From contig DYCA01000005.1 of assembly GCA_019418305.1 (NCBI GenBank), positions 3,830 through 67,829 of the forward strand: a DNA stretch of 64,000 bases. Reading direction: 5' to 3'. The notes beneath the pieces are model-generated. The model was not told the origin of the DNA. It did no database searches and saw only the letters and a program-made list of their open reading frames with translations. Position 1 is the first letter of the stretch; every line of letters starts with the position of its first letter. The DNA is from Clostridiales bacterium (GTDB lineage Bacteria > Bacillota > Clostridia > Oscillospirales > Butyricicoccaceae). The position numbers were made by a program, and so were the translations under genes. Shown here piece by piece: positions 17,482 to 25,580 of this stretch.

Positions 17482-17835
17482 CCAGAATTCACACATTTGT
17501 TCACAAAAATTCCACCCCTTGTTTTGTACTCTTCGGAATATTTTATAAAAAATCGCTGGCTTTTTTTTGAAATTTGTTTGTTATGTATTGGTTGTATTTC
17601 TGTATTTTCTTGGGCATCTTATTGCAGCATTCCTGCTGCGTTCCTCAATTTTTGCTGCCTGTCCAGCCACTTGACAGATATGACCAAAAAACAACCACCT
17701 TATTTCCACGAAGAAATATTTTTAAATTCAATTTTCCCTTTTTAATCCCAAAAACATTGCTGCGTTCACGCTCCCGCACGTAATAGTTTGTAATTATTGA
17801 ACACATTCACCCATTTTCGCCATTTTTTGAACCAG

Positions 17836-17864
17836 TAGACATTTTATGCATTTTTTGATAAACT
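17836..17864 (+). promoter_or_regulatory. possible promoter of the iolR-like gene
   Basis: TAGACA (17836-17841), 17-base spacer, TAAACT (17859-17864), about 50 bases before the start codon. Both hexamers are imperfect. Confidence 0.4.
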
Positions 17865-17914
17865 ATAAAAAGTTATTCTGGTTAATTTTCGGGTAAGAAT
17901 GGGGAAAAGGGAAG

Positions 17915-18670
17915 ATGAAAGTCAGCCGTCTCAATTCAATTGAACAATATGTTATCTCACGCGAAACTGTCAGCATTGATGAATTATGCGAGGTTTTCGG
18001 TGTTTCCAAGAACACCATCCGCCGCGATTTGAACGAGCTTGAGGTGCGCGGACATATCACTAAGGTATACGGCGGCGTTACCGCCACCGTCCCCTCCGGC
18101 GCTGTGCCGACACCTATCCGTTCCGGACTCAATCCGATTGACAAATCTCTCATCGGCCGTCTGGCCGCAGAGGAGGTTGCCGACGGCGATACCATCTTTA
18201 TTGATTCCGGCACGACAACATTGTGCCTGCTGCGTTTTCTGGTCGCCAAAAAGCGTATCACCATCATCACGCATTCGCTCGGCGCGCTCAGCGAGGCATC
18301 CAAATACGATAATCTCAACATTATTTCGCTTGGCGGTATCTACAGCCCTACAACCGACTCGTTTGTCGGTCTGTCCACGATTGAATCACTCAGCGCCATG
18401 CGCATCAACAAGGCCTTCATGGGCGCCACCGGCGTGTCTCTGACCGCAGGCATGACCAACACCACCTTCCTGGAGGCGGAAATTAAGCGTGCGGTTGTCC
18501 ACCGCGCGGATATGATTTACGGTATGGTCGATTCCTCCAAAATCGGCAAAGAGGCCATTGTCACCTTCTGTCATCTGAAGGATTTGACCGCCTTTATCAC
18601 CGACCGTGAACCGCCGAAGGAATATGTTGACCTGTGCCGGCAGGAAAACGTCAAGCTCCGGTTTGAATGA
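17915..18670 (+). CDS. DeoR-family transcriptional regulator, IolR-like
   Basis: A 251-residue repressor with an N-terminal winged helix (TVSIDELCEVFGVSKNTIRR, residues about 18-37) and a C-terminal phosphosugar-sensing DeoRC domain (FIDSGTTTLCLLRFL; SLGGIYSPTTDSFVG; GMVDSSKIG). The helix-turn-helix is close to Bacillus subtilis IolR, which responds to a phosphorylated inositol intermediate. ATG 17915 follows AAGGGAAG. Its place amid iolE, iolB and iolD suggests it controls them; the inducer is unknown. Confidence 0.87.
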   Translation: MKVSRLNSIEQYVISRETVSIDELCEVFGVSKNTIRRDLNELEVRGHITKVYGGVTATVPSGAVPTPIRSGLNPIDKSLIGRLAAEEVADGDTIFIDSGTTTLCLLRFLVAKKRITIITHSLGALSEASKYDNLNIISLGGIYSPTTDSFVGLSTIESLSAMRINKAFMGATGVSLTAGMTNTTFLEAEIKRAVVHRADMIYGMVDSSKIGKEAIVTFCHLKDLTAFITDREPPKEYVDLCRQENVKLRFE

Positions 18671-18713
18671 CTACAACACTACGGTGACATAGCTTCTCAT
18701 TGTAACAAAATTA

Positions 18714-18753
18714 ACGGGCGGCTTCGGATTGCATCCGAAGCCGCCCGTTTTCT
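18714..18753 (+). terminator. terminator after the iolR-like gene
   Basis: 16-bp perfect stem (ACGGGCGGCTTCGGAT, 18714-18729, with 18733-18748), 3-base loop, followed by TTTCTTTT. It contains the GGCTTCGGA core seen in two other terminators of this window. Confidence 0.88.
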
Positions 18754-18763
18754 TTTCCCGATA

Positions 18764-19645
18764 TTACGCCAGACTGTTTTTCCGGTAATTTGAGGGTGAA
18801 ACACCATAAACCGCACGAAACCGCTTGATAAAATAACTGAAATTATCAAATCCGACGTTAAAACCGACCTCCATCACCGGCAGGTCGCTCTCGCGCAGCA
18901 GACGGGCCGCCTGCTCGATGCGCAGGGAGTTGATGTGCTGCGTGAACGTCCGTCCGAAATTCTCCCGAAAGAAACTGCTGAAATACTGTGGTGACAGGCC
19001 GAAATGCGCCGCTACCGCGGTCAGCGACAAAGGCTCGGTGAAATGCGCACCCAGATACCCCACAATCTCCTTGAGCTGCCGCGCCTTATAATCCGCGCCC
19101 GGGCGCACCCTCTTACCGGTCAACAGCCCGACCTGCGCACATACCGCCACGATGCCGAGCAGCGCCGCCTTGACCGCAAGCTGGTATCCCGGCGCCCGTG
19201 CCAAGCAGGCGCGCACAATCTGCGCTAACAGCGCTCGCACCTCCCGCTGTCCGTCCTCTCCTGCACGCAAGCTGGTTGCAAACCGCAGACGACCTTCTGC
19301 AAGCGGTGCAAGCAGCTCCGTTTCCGCCTGATCCGCACGCGCAAACTGCAAAAAATCCGCTGCAAACACAAAAGATCGAAACTGGTTTTCCCGTCCCGCC
19401 GCGCGGATTTCATGCAGTTCTTCTCCCGCAGCGAAAAACACGTCCCCATGCTCTCCCTCGTAAACATGGTCGGCAATGGTCAGCGACACATGTCCTGCAT
19501 CCACCGTGATAATCTCCAATTCCGGATGCCAGTGATAGGGAATAAAGTCACTGTCATCCGCCTCGCTACCATCCAGCGCAGGATAAATCTGAAAGGGAAA
19601 CGCCTGTGTGCCGTGTTCCCGTTTTTCCCGCCTTGCCGCGTCCAT
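18764..19645 (-). CDS. AraC-family transcriptional regulator with cupin sensor domain
   Basis: A 293-residue regulator: N-terminal cupin-like ligand domain (FIPYHWHPELEIITVDAG, GDVFFAAGEELHEI) and C-terminal double helix-turn-helix (LSLTAVAAHFGLSPQYFSSF; MEVGFNVGFDNFSYFIKRF; YGVSPSNYRK). The start is ATG 19645 (MDAARREKREHG), with GGAGG six bases upstream; ATG codons at 19687 and 19660 have poorer sites. It is divergent from iolB and faces it across a 337-bp promoter region, which suggests it activates iolB-iolD. The ligand is not known. Confidence 0.9.
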   Translation of the reverse strand: MDAARREKREHGTQAFPFQIYPALDGSEADDSDFIPYHWHPELEIITVDAGHVSLTIADHVYEGEHGDVFFAAGEELHEIRAAGRENQFRSFVFAADFLQFARADQAETELLAPLAEGRLRFATSLRAGEDGQREVRALLAQIVRACLARAPGYQLAVKAALLGIVAVCAQVGLLTGKRVRPGADYKARQLKEIVGYLGAHFTEPLSLTAVAAHFGLSPQYFSSFFRENFGRTFTQHINSLRIEQAARLLRESDLPVMEVGFNVGFDNFSYFIKRFRAVYGVSPSNYRKNSLA

Positions 19646-19724
19646 TTCATCCCTCCGCATTTTCCTTAAAATAGTGTTATTGTTCATGAAGATATTGCAA
19701 GCATTTTTGTCGCTATCTGCTATA

Positions 19725-19753
19725 ATTATAGTTACAAACGGGAACAAACGCAA
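19725..19753 (-). promoter_or_regulatory. promoter of the AraC-family gene
   Basis: Minus strand TTGCGT (19748-19753), 17-base spacer, TATAAT (19725-19730). Confidence 0.6.
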
Positions 19754-19845
19754 GAGAACGAAATTAAAAAATCGTATTTTTGTTGTATCATTTGACAGAA
19801 GAACCGAGCCGGTTTTTGTGCTAAATGACAAAGAGTTCCCGCGCA

Positions 19846-19874
19846 GCAGCGAATGCGTTGAAAGCATTTGCTGC
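19846..19874. promoter_or_regulatory. operator-like inverted repeat over the iolB promoter
   Basis: Arms GCAGCGAATGC (19846-19856) and GCATTTGCTGC (19864-19874) match at 10 of 11 positions around a 7-base spacer that contains most of the -35 box. Suited for a repressor such as the IolR-like protein. Confidence 0.55.
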
Positions 19875-19887
19875 CGCATGTTATAAT
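19858..19887 (+). promoter_or_regulatory. promoter of iolB-iolD
   Basis: TTGAAA (19858-19863), 18-base spacer, TATAAT (19882-19887), about 95 bases before iolB. Confidence 0.72.
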
Positions 19888-19982
19888 GAAGGTTGGACAG
19901 CCTTATCGTGGCTGACCGCCAACCGCCCGGCCAAAATGCCGGACGCTGTACCAAAAAAATCTTTTTTTGGAGGGAAACAGTT

Positions 19983-20789
19983 ATGTACATTGATAAGCAA
20001 GTCAAGCGCGGATACAACGAATATATCCGTCTGGACGAGGGCATCGGCAAGGACGCCATGATGGACGTTGCCCTGCTCGTAATGGAGGATGGCGACACCT
20101 ACTCTTTCGAGGAGCCGGAAAAGGAACTGGCTGCTCTGGTATTTGACGGCAAGTGCACACTCGAATGGGATGACCAGTCCTACGATGTTGACCGTCCCAA
20201 TCCGTTCGACTACAACCCGTCCTGCCTGCATGTCTGCAAGGGTACCAAGGTCAAGATTACCGCACACGGTCCCTGCAATATCTATATTCAGAAGACCTTA
20301 AACGACAAGACCTTCCCGAACAAAATGTATAAGCCGGAAGACACCGACACTTGGGCGCGCGGCAATCAGGGCGAGCTGATGGGCTGCATCAAGCGTGATG
20401 TGCGCACCTGCTTCGATCTGGACAACGCCCCCTACTCCAACATGGTGCTGGGCGAGGTTGTCAACCTGCCGGGCAAGTGGTCGAGCTATCCGCCGCATCA
20501 TCATCCGCAGCCGGAGTGCTACTTCTATCGCTATGACAAGCCGATGGGCTTCGGCGCAGGCTGGGGCAACGGCGAAATCTACGAGACCCATCACAACGGC
20601 CTTGCCATCATCACCGACAAGATGCACTCTCAGGTTACCGCTCCGGGCTACTCCTGCTGCTATGCTTGGGGCATCCGTCATCTGCCGGGCAATCCGTGGG
20701 ATAAGACCCGTATCGACGACGAGGAGCATCTGTGGCTGCTCGCGGACGACGCCAATGATCACATCTGGCACTGCCCGACCGGCAACTGA
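19983..20789 (+). CDS. iolB: 5-deoxy-glucuronate isomerase
   Basis: IolB isomerises 5-deoxy-glucuronate, the IolD product, to 2-deoxy-5-keto-gluconate. The 268-residue bicupin shows the metal-site pattern YPPHHHPQPECYFYRYD near residue 175, GEVVNLPGKWSS, and the late CCYAWGIRHLPGNPW. ATG 19983 has GGAGG eight bases upstream; an in-frame GTG/ATG further upstream lies within the promoter region and is rejected. First gene of the iolB-iolD operon. Confidence 0.88.
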   Translation: MYIDKQVKRGYNEYIRLDEGIGKDAMMDVALLVMEDGDTYSFEEPEKELAALVFDGKCTLEWDDQSYDVDRPNPFDYNPSCLHVCKGTKVKITAHGPCNIYIQKTLNDKTFPNKMYKPEDTDTWARGNQGELMGCIKRDVRTCFDLDNAPYSNMVLGEVVNLPGKWSSYPPHHHPQPECYFYRYDKPMGFGAGWGNGEIYETHHNGLAIITDKMHSQVTAPGYSCCYAWGIRHLPGNPWDKTRIDDEEHLWLLADDANDHIWHCPTGN

Positions 20790-20845
20790 GCCTTTTCTAA
20801 TCCCGATTGAAGAAACAGAATCTTTTTTAGGAGGAACATAAACCT

Positions 20846-22816
20846 ATGAAGCATATGGAAACGGTACGCCTGACCGCTTCTCAGGCGCTCGTTCGCTTCC
20901 TCGAAAACCAGTATGTCAGCTACATTGACATGGATGGCAACGAGCAGGAGCACAAGTTTGTCAAGGGCATTTTCATGCTGCCCGGTCACGGCAACGTTGT
21001 CGGCTTTGCCAACGGCGTTGAGCAGGAACTGAAGGACATGGTTGTCTATCAGGGCAAGAACGAGCAGGGCATGGCGCTGGCCGCTGTCGGCTATGCCAAG
21101 CAGATGCGCCGCAAGCAGATCTTCGCTGCGACCTCTTCTGTCGGCCCCGGCGCATGCAACATGGTAACCGCCGCTGCAACCGCTACCGCCAACAACATCC
21201 CGGTTCTCATTCTGCCGGGCGATATTTACGCTTCCCGTCAGCCTGACCCGGTTCTCCAGCAGATGGAGCAGCCCCAGAACCTGACCATTTCCGCGCACGA
21301 TGCATTCCAGGCTGTCACCAAGTATTGGGGCCGCATCAACCGTCCGGAGCAGGTTATGACCGACATGATTTCCGCAATGCGCGTGCTGACCGATACCGCC
21401 AACACCGGTGCGGTTGCAATCTCCCTGCCGCAGGACGTACAGGCGGAAGCCTATGACTATCCGGTTGATTTCTTCAAGAAGCGCGTATGGCGCATTGACC
21501 GCCGTCCGATCACCAAGTACGCACTGGAGAAGGCTGTCGAGGTCATTAAGACCGCCAAGAAGCCGCTTCTTATCTGCGGCGGCGGCGTTCGCTATGCAGA
21601 AGCGCACAAGGTGTTCAAGAAGTTCGCAGAAGACTTCGGTATTGCGTTTGGCGAGACTCAGGCGGGCAAGAGCGCTGTAGAGTGGACCCACGAGCTGAAC
21701 CTCGGCGGTCTGGGCACCACCGGCGGCATTGCAGCCAACAAGCTGGCTCATGAGGCGGATGTTGTCATCGGCGTCGGCACTCGCTACACCGACTTCACCA
21801 CCGCTTCCAAGTGGCTGTACCGTACGGACGCCAAGTTTGTTAACATCAATCCGTCCGAGTTCCAGGCATACAAGATGGACGCTACCCCGGTTGTGGCCGA
21901 TGCCAACGAGGCACTGACCGCCATCGGCGAAGAGCTTAAGAAGATCGGCTACCACACCGATGCCGCTTATGCGGAAGAAGTTGCCGCACTGCGCAAGGAG
22001 TGGTTCACCGAAGTAGAGCGTCTGGACAACTGTGTCTACACCGACAAGGATTCCTTTGTTCCGGAAATCAACGATGCAAACCGTCAGTGTGTTGAAAAGT
22101 ACATCGAGGATACCGGCTGCAAGCTGTGCCAGACTGCGGTACTCGGTGCTATCAACCATCTGATCGATGACGACGCCATCGTCTGCGCGGCTGCCGGCTC
22201 CCTGCCGGGCGACATGCAGGGTCTGTGGCGCGCCTCCAAGATTAACACCTATCACATGGAATACGGCTATTCCTGCATGGGTTACGAAATCGCTTCTGCA
22301 CTGGGTGCAAAGCTCGCTTGCCCGGACAAGGAAGTCTACGCAATGTGCGGCGACGGCTCGTTCGACATGCTGCACTCCGAACTGATTACCTCCGTCCAGA
22401 TTGGCAAGAAGATCAACGTCATGCTGTTTGATAACGCTTCCTTTGGCTGCATCAACAACCTCGAGGTTGGTCAGGGCAACGCCTGCATCTGCACTGAGAA
22501 GAACATGCTGGAAGAGGGCGTAACCAACGGCATCCATAAGGGCAAGGTCATCCAGATTGACTATGCGGCCATCGGTGCAGCATACGGCTGCAAGACCTAC
22601 ACCGTCAAAACGATGGATGAACTCAAGGCTGCCATTGAAGACGCCAAGAAGCAGACCGTTTCCACTGTTATTGATATGAGGGTTCTGCCTAAGACGATGT
22701 CTGCCGGTTATGAGAACTGGTGGCGCGTCGGCGTAGCAGAAGTTTCCACCAAGCCGGAAGTTCAGGCTGCGCGCAAGGCAATTGAAGAGCATTTGTACGA
22801 AGCTCGTCACTATTGA
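20846..22816 (+). CDS. iolD: 3D-(3,5/4)-trihydroxycyclohexane-1,2-dione acylhydrolase
   Basis: IolD opens the ring of the IolE product by a TPP-dependent C-C hydrolysis, giving 5-deoxy-glucuronate. 656 residues with the TPP-enzyme architecture: N-terminal pyrimidine domain ([34 protein letters not shown] with the catalytic Glu), central domain, and C-terminal TPP domain ([41 protein letters not shown] then [11 protein letters not shown]). The match to IolD, rather than acetolactate synthase, rests on [20 protein letters not shown] and the whole N-terminal order. ATG 20846 has AGGAGG upstream. A strong terminator follows. Confidence 0.93.
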   Translation: MKHMETVRLTASQALVRFLENQYVSYIDMDGNEQEHKFVKGIFMLPGHGNVVGFANGVEQELKDMVVYQGKNEQGMALAAVGYAKQMRRKQIFAATSSVGPGACNMVTAAATATANNIPVLILPGDIYASRQPDPVLQQMEQPQNLTISAHDAFQAVTKYWGRINRPEQVMTDMISAMRVLTDTANTGAVAISLPQDVQAEAYDYPVDFFKKRVWRIDRRPITKYALEKAVEVIKTAKKPLLICGGGVRYAEAHKVFKKFAEDFGIAFGETQAGKSAVEWTHELNLGGLGTTGGIAANKLAHEADVVIGVGTRYTDFTTASKWLYRTDAKFVNINPSEFQAYKMDATPVVADANEALTAIGEELKKIGYHTDAAYAEEVAALRKEWFTEVERLDNCVYTDKDSFVPEINDANRQCVEKYIEDTGCKLCQTAVLGAINHLIDDDAIVCAAAGSLPGDMQGLWRASKINTYHMEYGYSCMGYEIASALGAKLACPDKEVYAMCGDGSFDMLHSELITSVQIGKKINVMLFDNASFGCINNLEVGQGNACICTEKNMLEEGVTNGIHKGKVIQIDYAAIGAAYGCKTYTVKTMDELKAAIEDAKKQTVSTVIDMRVLPKTMSAGYENWWRVGVAEVSTKPEVQAARKAIEEHLYEARHY

Positions 22817-22836
22817 TCTCTCTCTTACTCTCAATA

Positions 22837-22876
22837 AAGAGCGCCTTCGGGAAATTTCCCGAAGGCGCTCTTCCAT
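22837..22876 (+). terminator. terminator after iolD
   Basis: Perfect 36-bp palindrome (22837-22872) with GAGCGCCTTCGGGAAA arms, flanked by A and T residues. It may also serve the convergent VOC gene at 22912. Confidence 0.85.
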
Positions 22877-22911
22877 TATGGTATGTTTTATAGATAAAAT
22901 CAGCTGCTAAC

Positions 22912-23316
22912 TCAAAGCATTTGCAGCAACTCAATCTGTTCGCCGGACGGGCCGGTAAAGAACCAGTTCTGCAGACCGCCGAAGGTCTCCGGCATCACCT
23001 TTTTCTCCGGTGTCATGAACGAGATTATCCCTGCAGCCTTAATGGCAGCGGCTGCTTTATCCAAATCATCCACATAGACTGCAAAATGCGGAATGCTGCC
23101 CTCTCCCGCGGGCACCAGCTCGCCTTCCGGCGGCTCAATGAGTTCGAGCAGAAACCCACCGAATTCCACCAATGTGAGTTTCTTCTCCCCCTCCGGCACC
23201 TGCACACTGTCTCGCTTATAAACGCTGCCGCCAATCTTTTCATAAAACGCAATGCTTTCTTCCATATCGGCAGTATAGATTGCGACATGCCCCAAGCCCT
23301 TGTATAATTCCTTCAT
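22912..23316 (-). CDS. VOC family protein (glyoxalase-like)
   Basis: A 134-residue vicinal-oxygen-chelate protein made of two beta-alpha-beta repeats: LGHVAIYTADMEESIAFYEKI with the first metal His, LTLVEFGGFLLELIEPPEGE with a Glu, HFAVYVDDLDKAAAAIK with the second His, and FFTGPSGEQIELLQ with the last Glu. All four ligand positions are present, as in lactoylglutathione lyase and methylmalonyl-CoA epimerase. ATG 23316 lies ten bases after AGGAGG. It has its own promoter. The substrate is not evident; dealing with methylglyoxal or epimerising a pathway intermediate are both possible. Confidence 0.8.
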   Translation of the reverse strand: MKELYKGLGHVAIYTADMEESIAFYEKIGGSVYKRDSVQVPEGEKKLTLVEFGGFLLELIEPPEGELVPAGEGSIPHFAVYVDDLDKAAAAIKAAGIISFMTPEKKVMPETFGGLQNWFFTGPSGEQIELLQML

Positions 23317-23345
23317 AGCTGACAAGCCTCCTTTATATCGTTATC

Positions 23346-23373
23346 ATTTTACCATATTCCAACGCTCATGCAA
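23346..23373 (-). promoter_or_regulatory. promoter of the VOC gene
   Basis: Minus strand TTGCAT (23368-23373), 16-base spacer, TAAAAT (23346-23351). Confidence 0.55.
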
Positions 23374-23398
23374 AGCCTTTCCCTCCATATAGCGCAAG

Positions 23399-23428
23399 GA
23401 AAAAGGGCCGTCCCAAACGGGACAGCCC
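23399..23428 (-). terminator. terminator after the SSS symporter
   Basis: Stem GGGC-GTCCC / GGGAC-GCCC with a G.U pair and 4-base loop, followed on the minus strand by five T. Confidence 0.82.
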
Positions 23429-23444
23429 TGCATTTATGTACCTT

Positions 23445-25166
23445 TTATTCCTGCACCGTCTCGGTAACCGAGGTCGATGCATGATTTGCCTGATAACGTT
23501 CAAAGGTAGAGGTCTCGCTCTTGCCGAAGCCGAGCGGAGAGAAGATGACGTATGCGATAACCATGATGAGCAGCGTAACCGTCGCCCAAACCTTTCCATT
23601 CTTCCACGGCGTCATATCAACCGCCTTAGCGTCATGCAGGATAAAGTCTTCCGGACGCGGATTCTTCTTGACGATAACCCACATCAGCAGCATATCGAAC
23701 ACGAACAAAATCGCAGTGAAGTACAGATAGTGAACATCCTTCAGCCACGGGATAACATTGCGCAGGCCAAACTGCAAGGTGAAATACAGCACAACATGAA
23801 CCGGAATAACGATTTTCGCTGCGATGGAGGGTACCTTCTTCCAGAAGAAGCCGCACAGCAGGCAGACAAAAATCGGGGTATTAAACGCAGCAAACGCCGA
23901 GTTTACAAAGCTCGTGATACCGCCCATGTACAGCATAAACGGGCTCATGATAGTGGATACGATTGCAACAATTGTGCCAAAATTCTGGCCGACCTTTACC
24001 ATATGTGCATCGGATGCAGTCGGATTGAAAATCGGACGATGAATATCCAGCGCATAAATGGTGGATGCAGAGTTAAGTACCGAGTTAAAGGACGAGAGAA
24101 TCGCACCGAACATAACAGCCGCAAAGAAACCAAGGACCGGCTTAGGCATTACCTGTGCAACCAGCATCGGATAAGCCGAGTCACCGCTGCCCCAGTCCTG
24201 ACCGGGATATGCCAGCGCACAGATAACGCCCGGCACAACGATAATCAGCGGAGTCATGATTTTGAGGAAGCCCGCGAATACCGCACCCTTCTGCGCTTCC
24301 TTGAGGTTCTTTGCGCCGAAGGCACGCTGAATGATGGACTGGTTGGTCGCCCAGTAGTACATGTTATTAACCAGCAGACCGGTCAGCAGCAGCGGCCACG
24401 GGAGCCACGGCTCGGGAGAATTTACCTCGTTAATCGCGTTCAGATACGCCGGGTCGGTATGCAGGAACTTGTCAAAGCCATCCATGAAACTGCCGTCGCC
24501 GCCCAACTGTCCGGACAGGAACATAAAGCCGAACACCGGCACCAGCAGGCCGCCGACAATCAGGCCCAAGCCGTTGATGGAGTCAGACAATGCAATTGCC
24601 TTCAAACCGCCAAAGATGGCGTAAATCGAACCGACAATCGCAGTAGCCACACACACGATGGCGATAGCTGCAAAATACGAAATGCCGAACATTTTATCCA
24701 AACCAAAGATATTCACAAACACCTGTGCGCCGGCATACAGGATGTTCGGCAGCATGATGACAACATAGCTCAGCAGCACGATAATCGAAACCAAACGACG
24801 TGTGCCGGCATCATAGCGCTGCTCAAAAAACTGCGGAATAGTCGTCAAGCCGGTCTTGAGGTACCTCGGCATCAGCACGAAGGCTAAAATAACCAGCGCG
24901 ATTGCGGAAGTAACTTCCCAGCCCATCGTACTCATACCGACGCGAACCGCCTGACCGTTGTTGCCGACCAGCTGCTCGGCAGACAGGTTGGTCATCAGCA
25001 GAGAACCCGCAATAACCGGACCGGTTAAGCCACGGCCAGCCAGATAATAGCCGTCCTGCGTATCCAGATTATCGCCGCGGGTTTTCCACCACGAGATAAC
25101 TGCGACGAGCGCCGTGAATGCCACAAAGGAAATCGCGGTGAACGCCAAGGAATTAAAAAACTGCAT
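23445..25166 (-). CDS. Sodium:solute symporter family (SSS) transporter, SGLT-like
   Basis: A 573-residue protein with about 13-14 hydrophobic helices that would import a solute with sodium. Early GYYLAGRGLTGPVIAGSLLMTNLSAEQLVG and NLSAEQ-type motif, IYAIFGGLKAIALSDSING, and the sodium-site region FGAILSSFNSVLNSASTIY place it with the sugar/inositol (vSGLT/SMIT-like) branch rather than with PutP (present separately at 42223). ATG 25166 has AAGGGGAG upstream; the longer frame to 25280 has no ribosome site. Its place beside iolB-iolD suggests inositol or a related polyol as substrate; this is inference. Confidence 0.85.
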   Translation of the reverse strand: MQFFNSLAFTAISFVAFTALVAVISWWKTRGDNLDTQDGYYLAGRGLTGPVIAGSLLMTNLSAEQLVGNNGQAVRVGMSTMGWEVTSAIALVILAFVLMPRYLKTGLTTIPQFFEQRYDAGTRRLVSIIVLLSYVVIMLPNILYAGAQVFVNIFGLDKMFGISYFAAIAIVCVATAIVGSIYAIFGGLKAIALSDSINGLGLIVGGLLVPVFGFMFLSGQLGGDGSFMDGFDKFLHTDPAYLNAINEVNSPEPWLPWPLLLTGLLVNNMYYWATNQSIIQRAFGAKNLKEAQKGAVFAGFLKIMTPLIIVVPGVICALAYPGQDWGSGDSAYPMLVAQVMPKPVLGFFAAVMFGAILSSFNSVLNSASTIYALDIHRPIFNPTASDAHMVKVGQNFGTIVAIVSTIMSPFMLYMGGITSFVNSAFAAFNTPIFVCLLCGFFWKKVPSIAAKIVIPVHVVLYFTLQFGLRNVIPWLKDVHYLYFTAILFVFDMLLMWVIVKKNPRPEDFILHDAKAVDMTPWKNGKVWATVTLLIMVIAYVIFSPLGFGKSETSTFERYQANHASTSVTETVQE

Positions 25167-25350
25167 GTTTTTCTCCCCTTCTTGTTTTTCTTTCTTTCCC
25201 GGTTCAGAGGCATTCCGCTTCACACACTCCCCAGTAATGCGAAGCAGCCGTTTTGCGGGCGCGCGCACGCAAGCGCCCAAAAAAACAGATCACCAGTTTT
25301 CACTGAAGATCCTGACGTGCACGATAGCCGCGCCTCATTTCCCGTCATTC

Positions 25351-25379
25351 ATTTTAGCACCATGTTCCTATATTGGCAA
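25351..25379 (-). promoter_or_regulatory. promoter of the SSS symporter
   Basis: Minus strand TTGCCA (25374-25379), 17-base spacer, TAAAAT (25351-25356). Confidence 0.6.
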
Positions 25380-25540
25380 AACATTTTTAAGCCATTTTTA
25401 GCACTTTGGTTAGTTGCACATAATCCAATTCTCTTTTTTGTAAAATTCGCACTAATTAATTTTTATTATCACAAGAAATTGACCATTTCTTCACCATTTC
25501 AGTACCCAAAACATATTGTTCATTTTTCACAAAAAAGTGC

Positions 25541-25574
25541 AAAAAGCGCTTCGCGCCAATGACGCGGAGCGCTT
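25541..25574 (-). terminator. terminator after the LTA-synthase-like gene
   Basis: Stem AAGCGCT.CGCG / CGCG.AGCGCTT around a 6-8-base loop, followed on the minus strand by TTTTTGC. Confidence 0.8.
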
Positions 25575-25580
25575 CTCACC

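Larger units (their letters stand above)
17367..17914. other. 548-bp AT-rich divergent intergenic region
   Basis: Between the transketolase operon (minus) and the IolR-like gene (plus). It holds the transketolase promoter, an inverted repeat in its leader and a weak plus-strand promoter. The middle (about 17500-17820) is T-rich with no convincing ORF, RNA gene or hairpin; short frames there lack ribosome sites. Confidence 0.6.
19646..19982. other. 337-bp divergent promoter region between araC-like gene and iolB
   Basis: Contains the minus-strand promoter for the AraC gene, the plus-strand promoter for iolB-iolD and an 11-bp inverted repeat over the latter. No ORF with a ribosome site is seen here. 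Confidence 0.7.
25167..25580. other. 414-bp AT-rich intergenic region before the SSS symporter
   Basis: Holds the symporter promoter, a roughly 185-bp leader with a GC-rich GGGCGC...GCGCCC inverted repeat (about 25253-25275), and, at its far end, the terminator of the LTA-synthase-like gene. The 25380-25540 part is A/T-rich without a recognisable gene. Confidence 0.6.

Noticed and set aside
17574-17783. Short plus-strand frame of 69 codons in the AT-rich region
   Set aside because: No Shine-Dalgarno, unlike composition and no family pattern.
20759-22876. 705-codon open frame on the minus strand opposite iolD
   Set aside because: Antisense to a strongly recognised TPP enzyme, no ribosome site or family pattern.
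23436-24887. 483-codon open frame on the plus strand opposite the SSS symporter
   Set aside because: Antisense of hydrophobic codons yields polar residues; no start signal.
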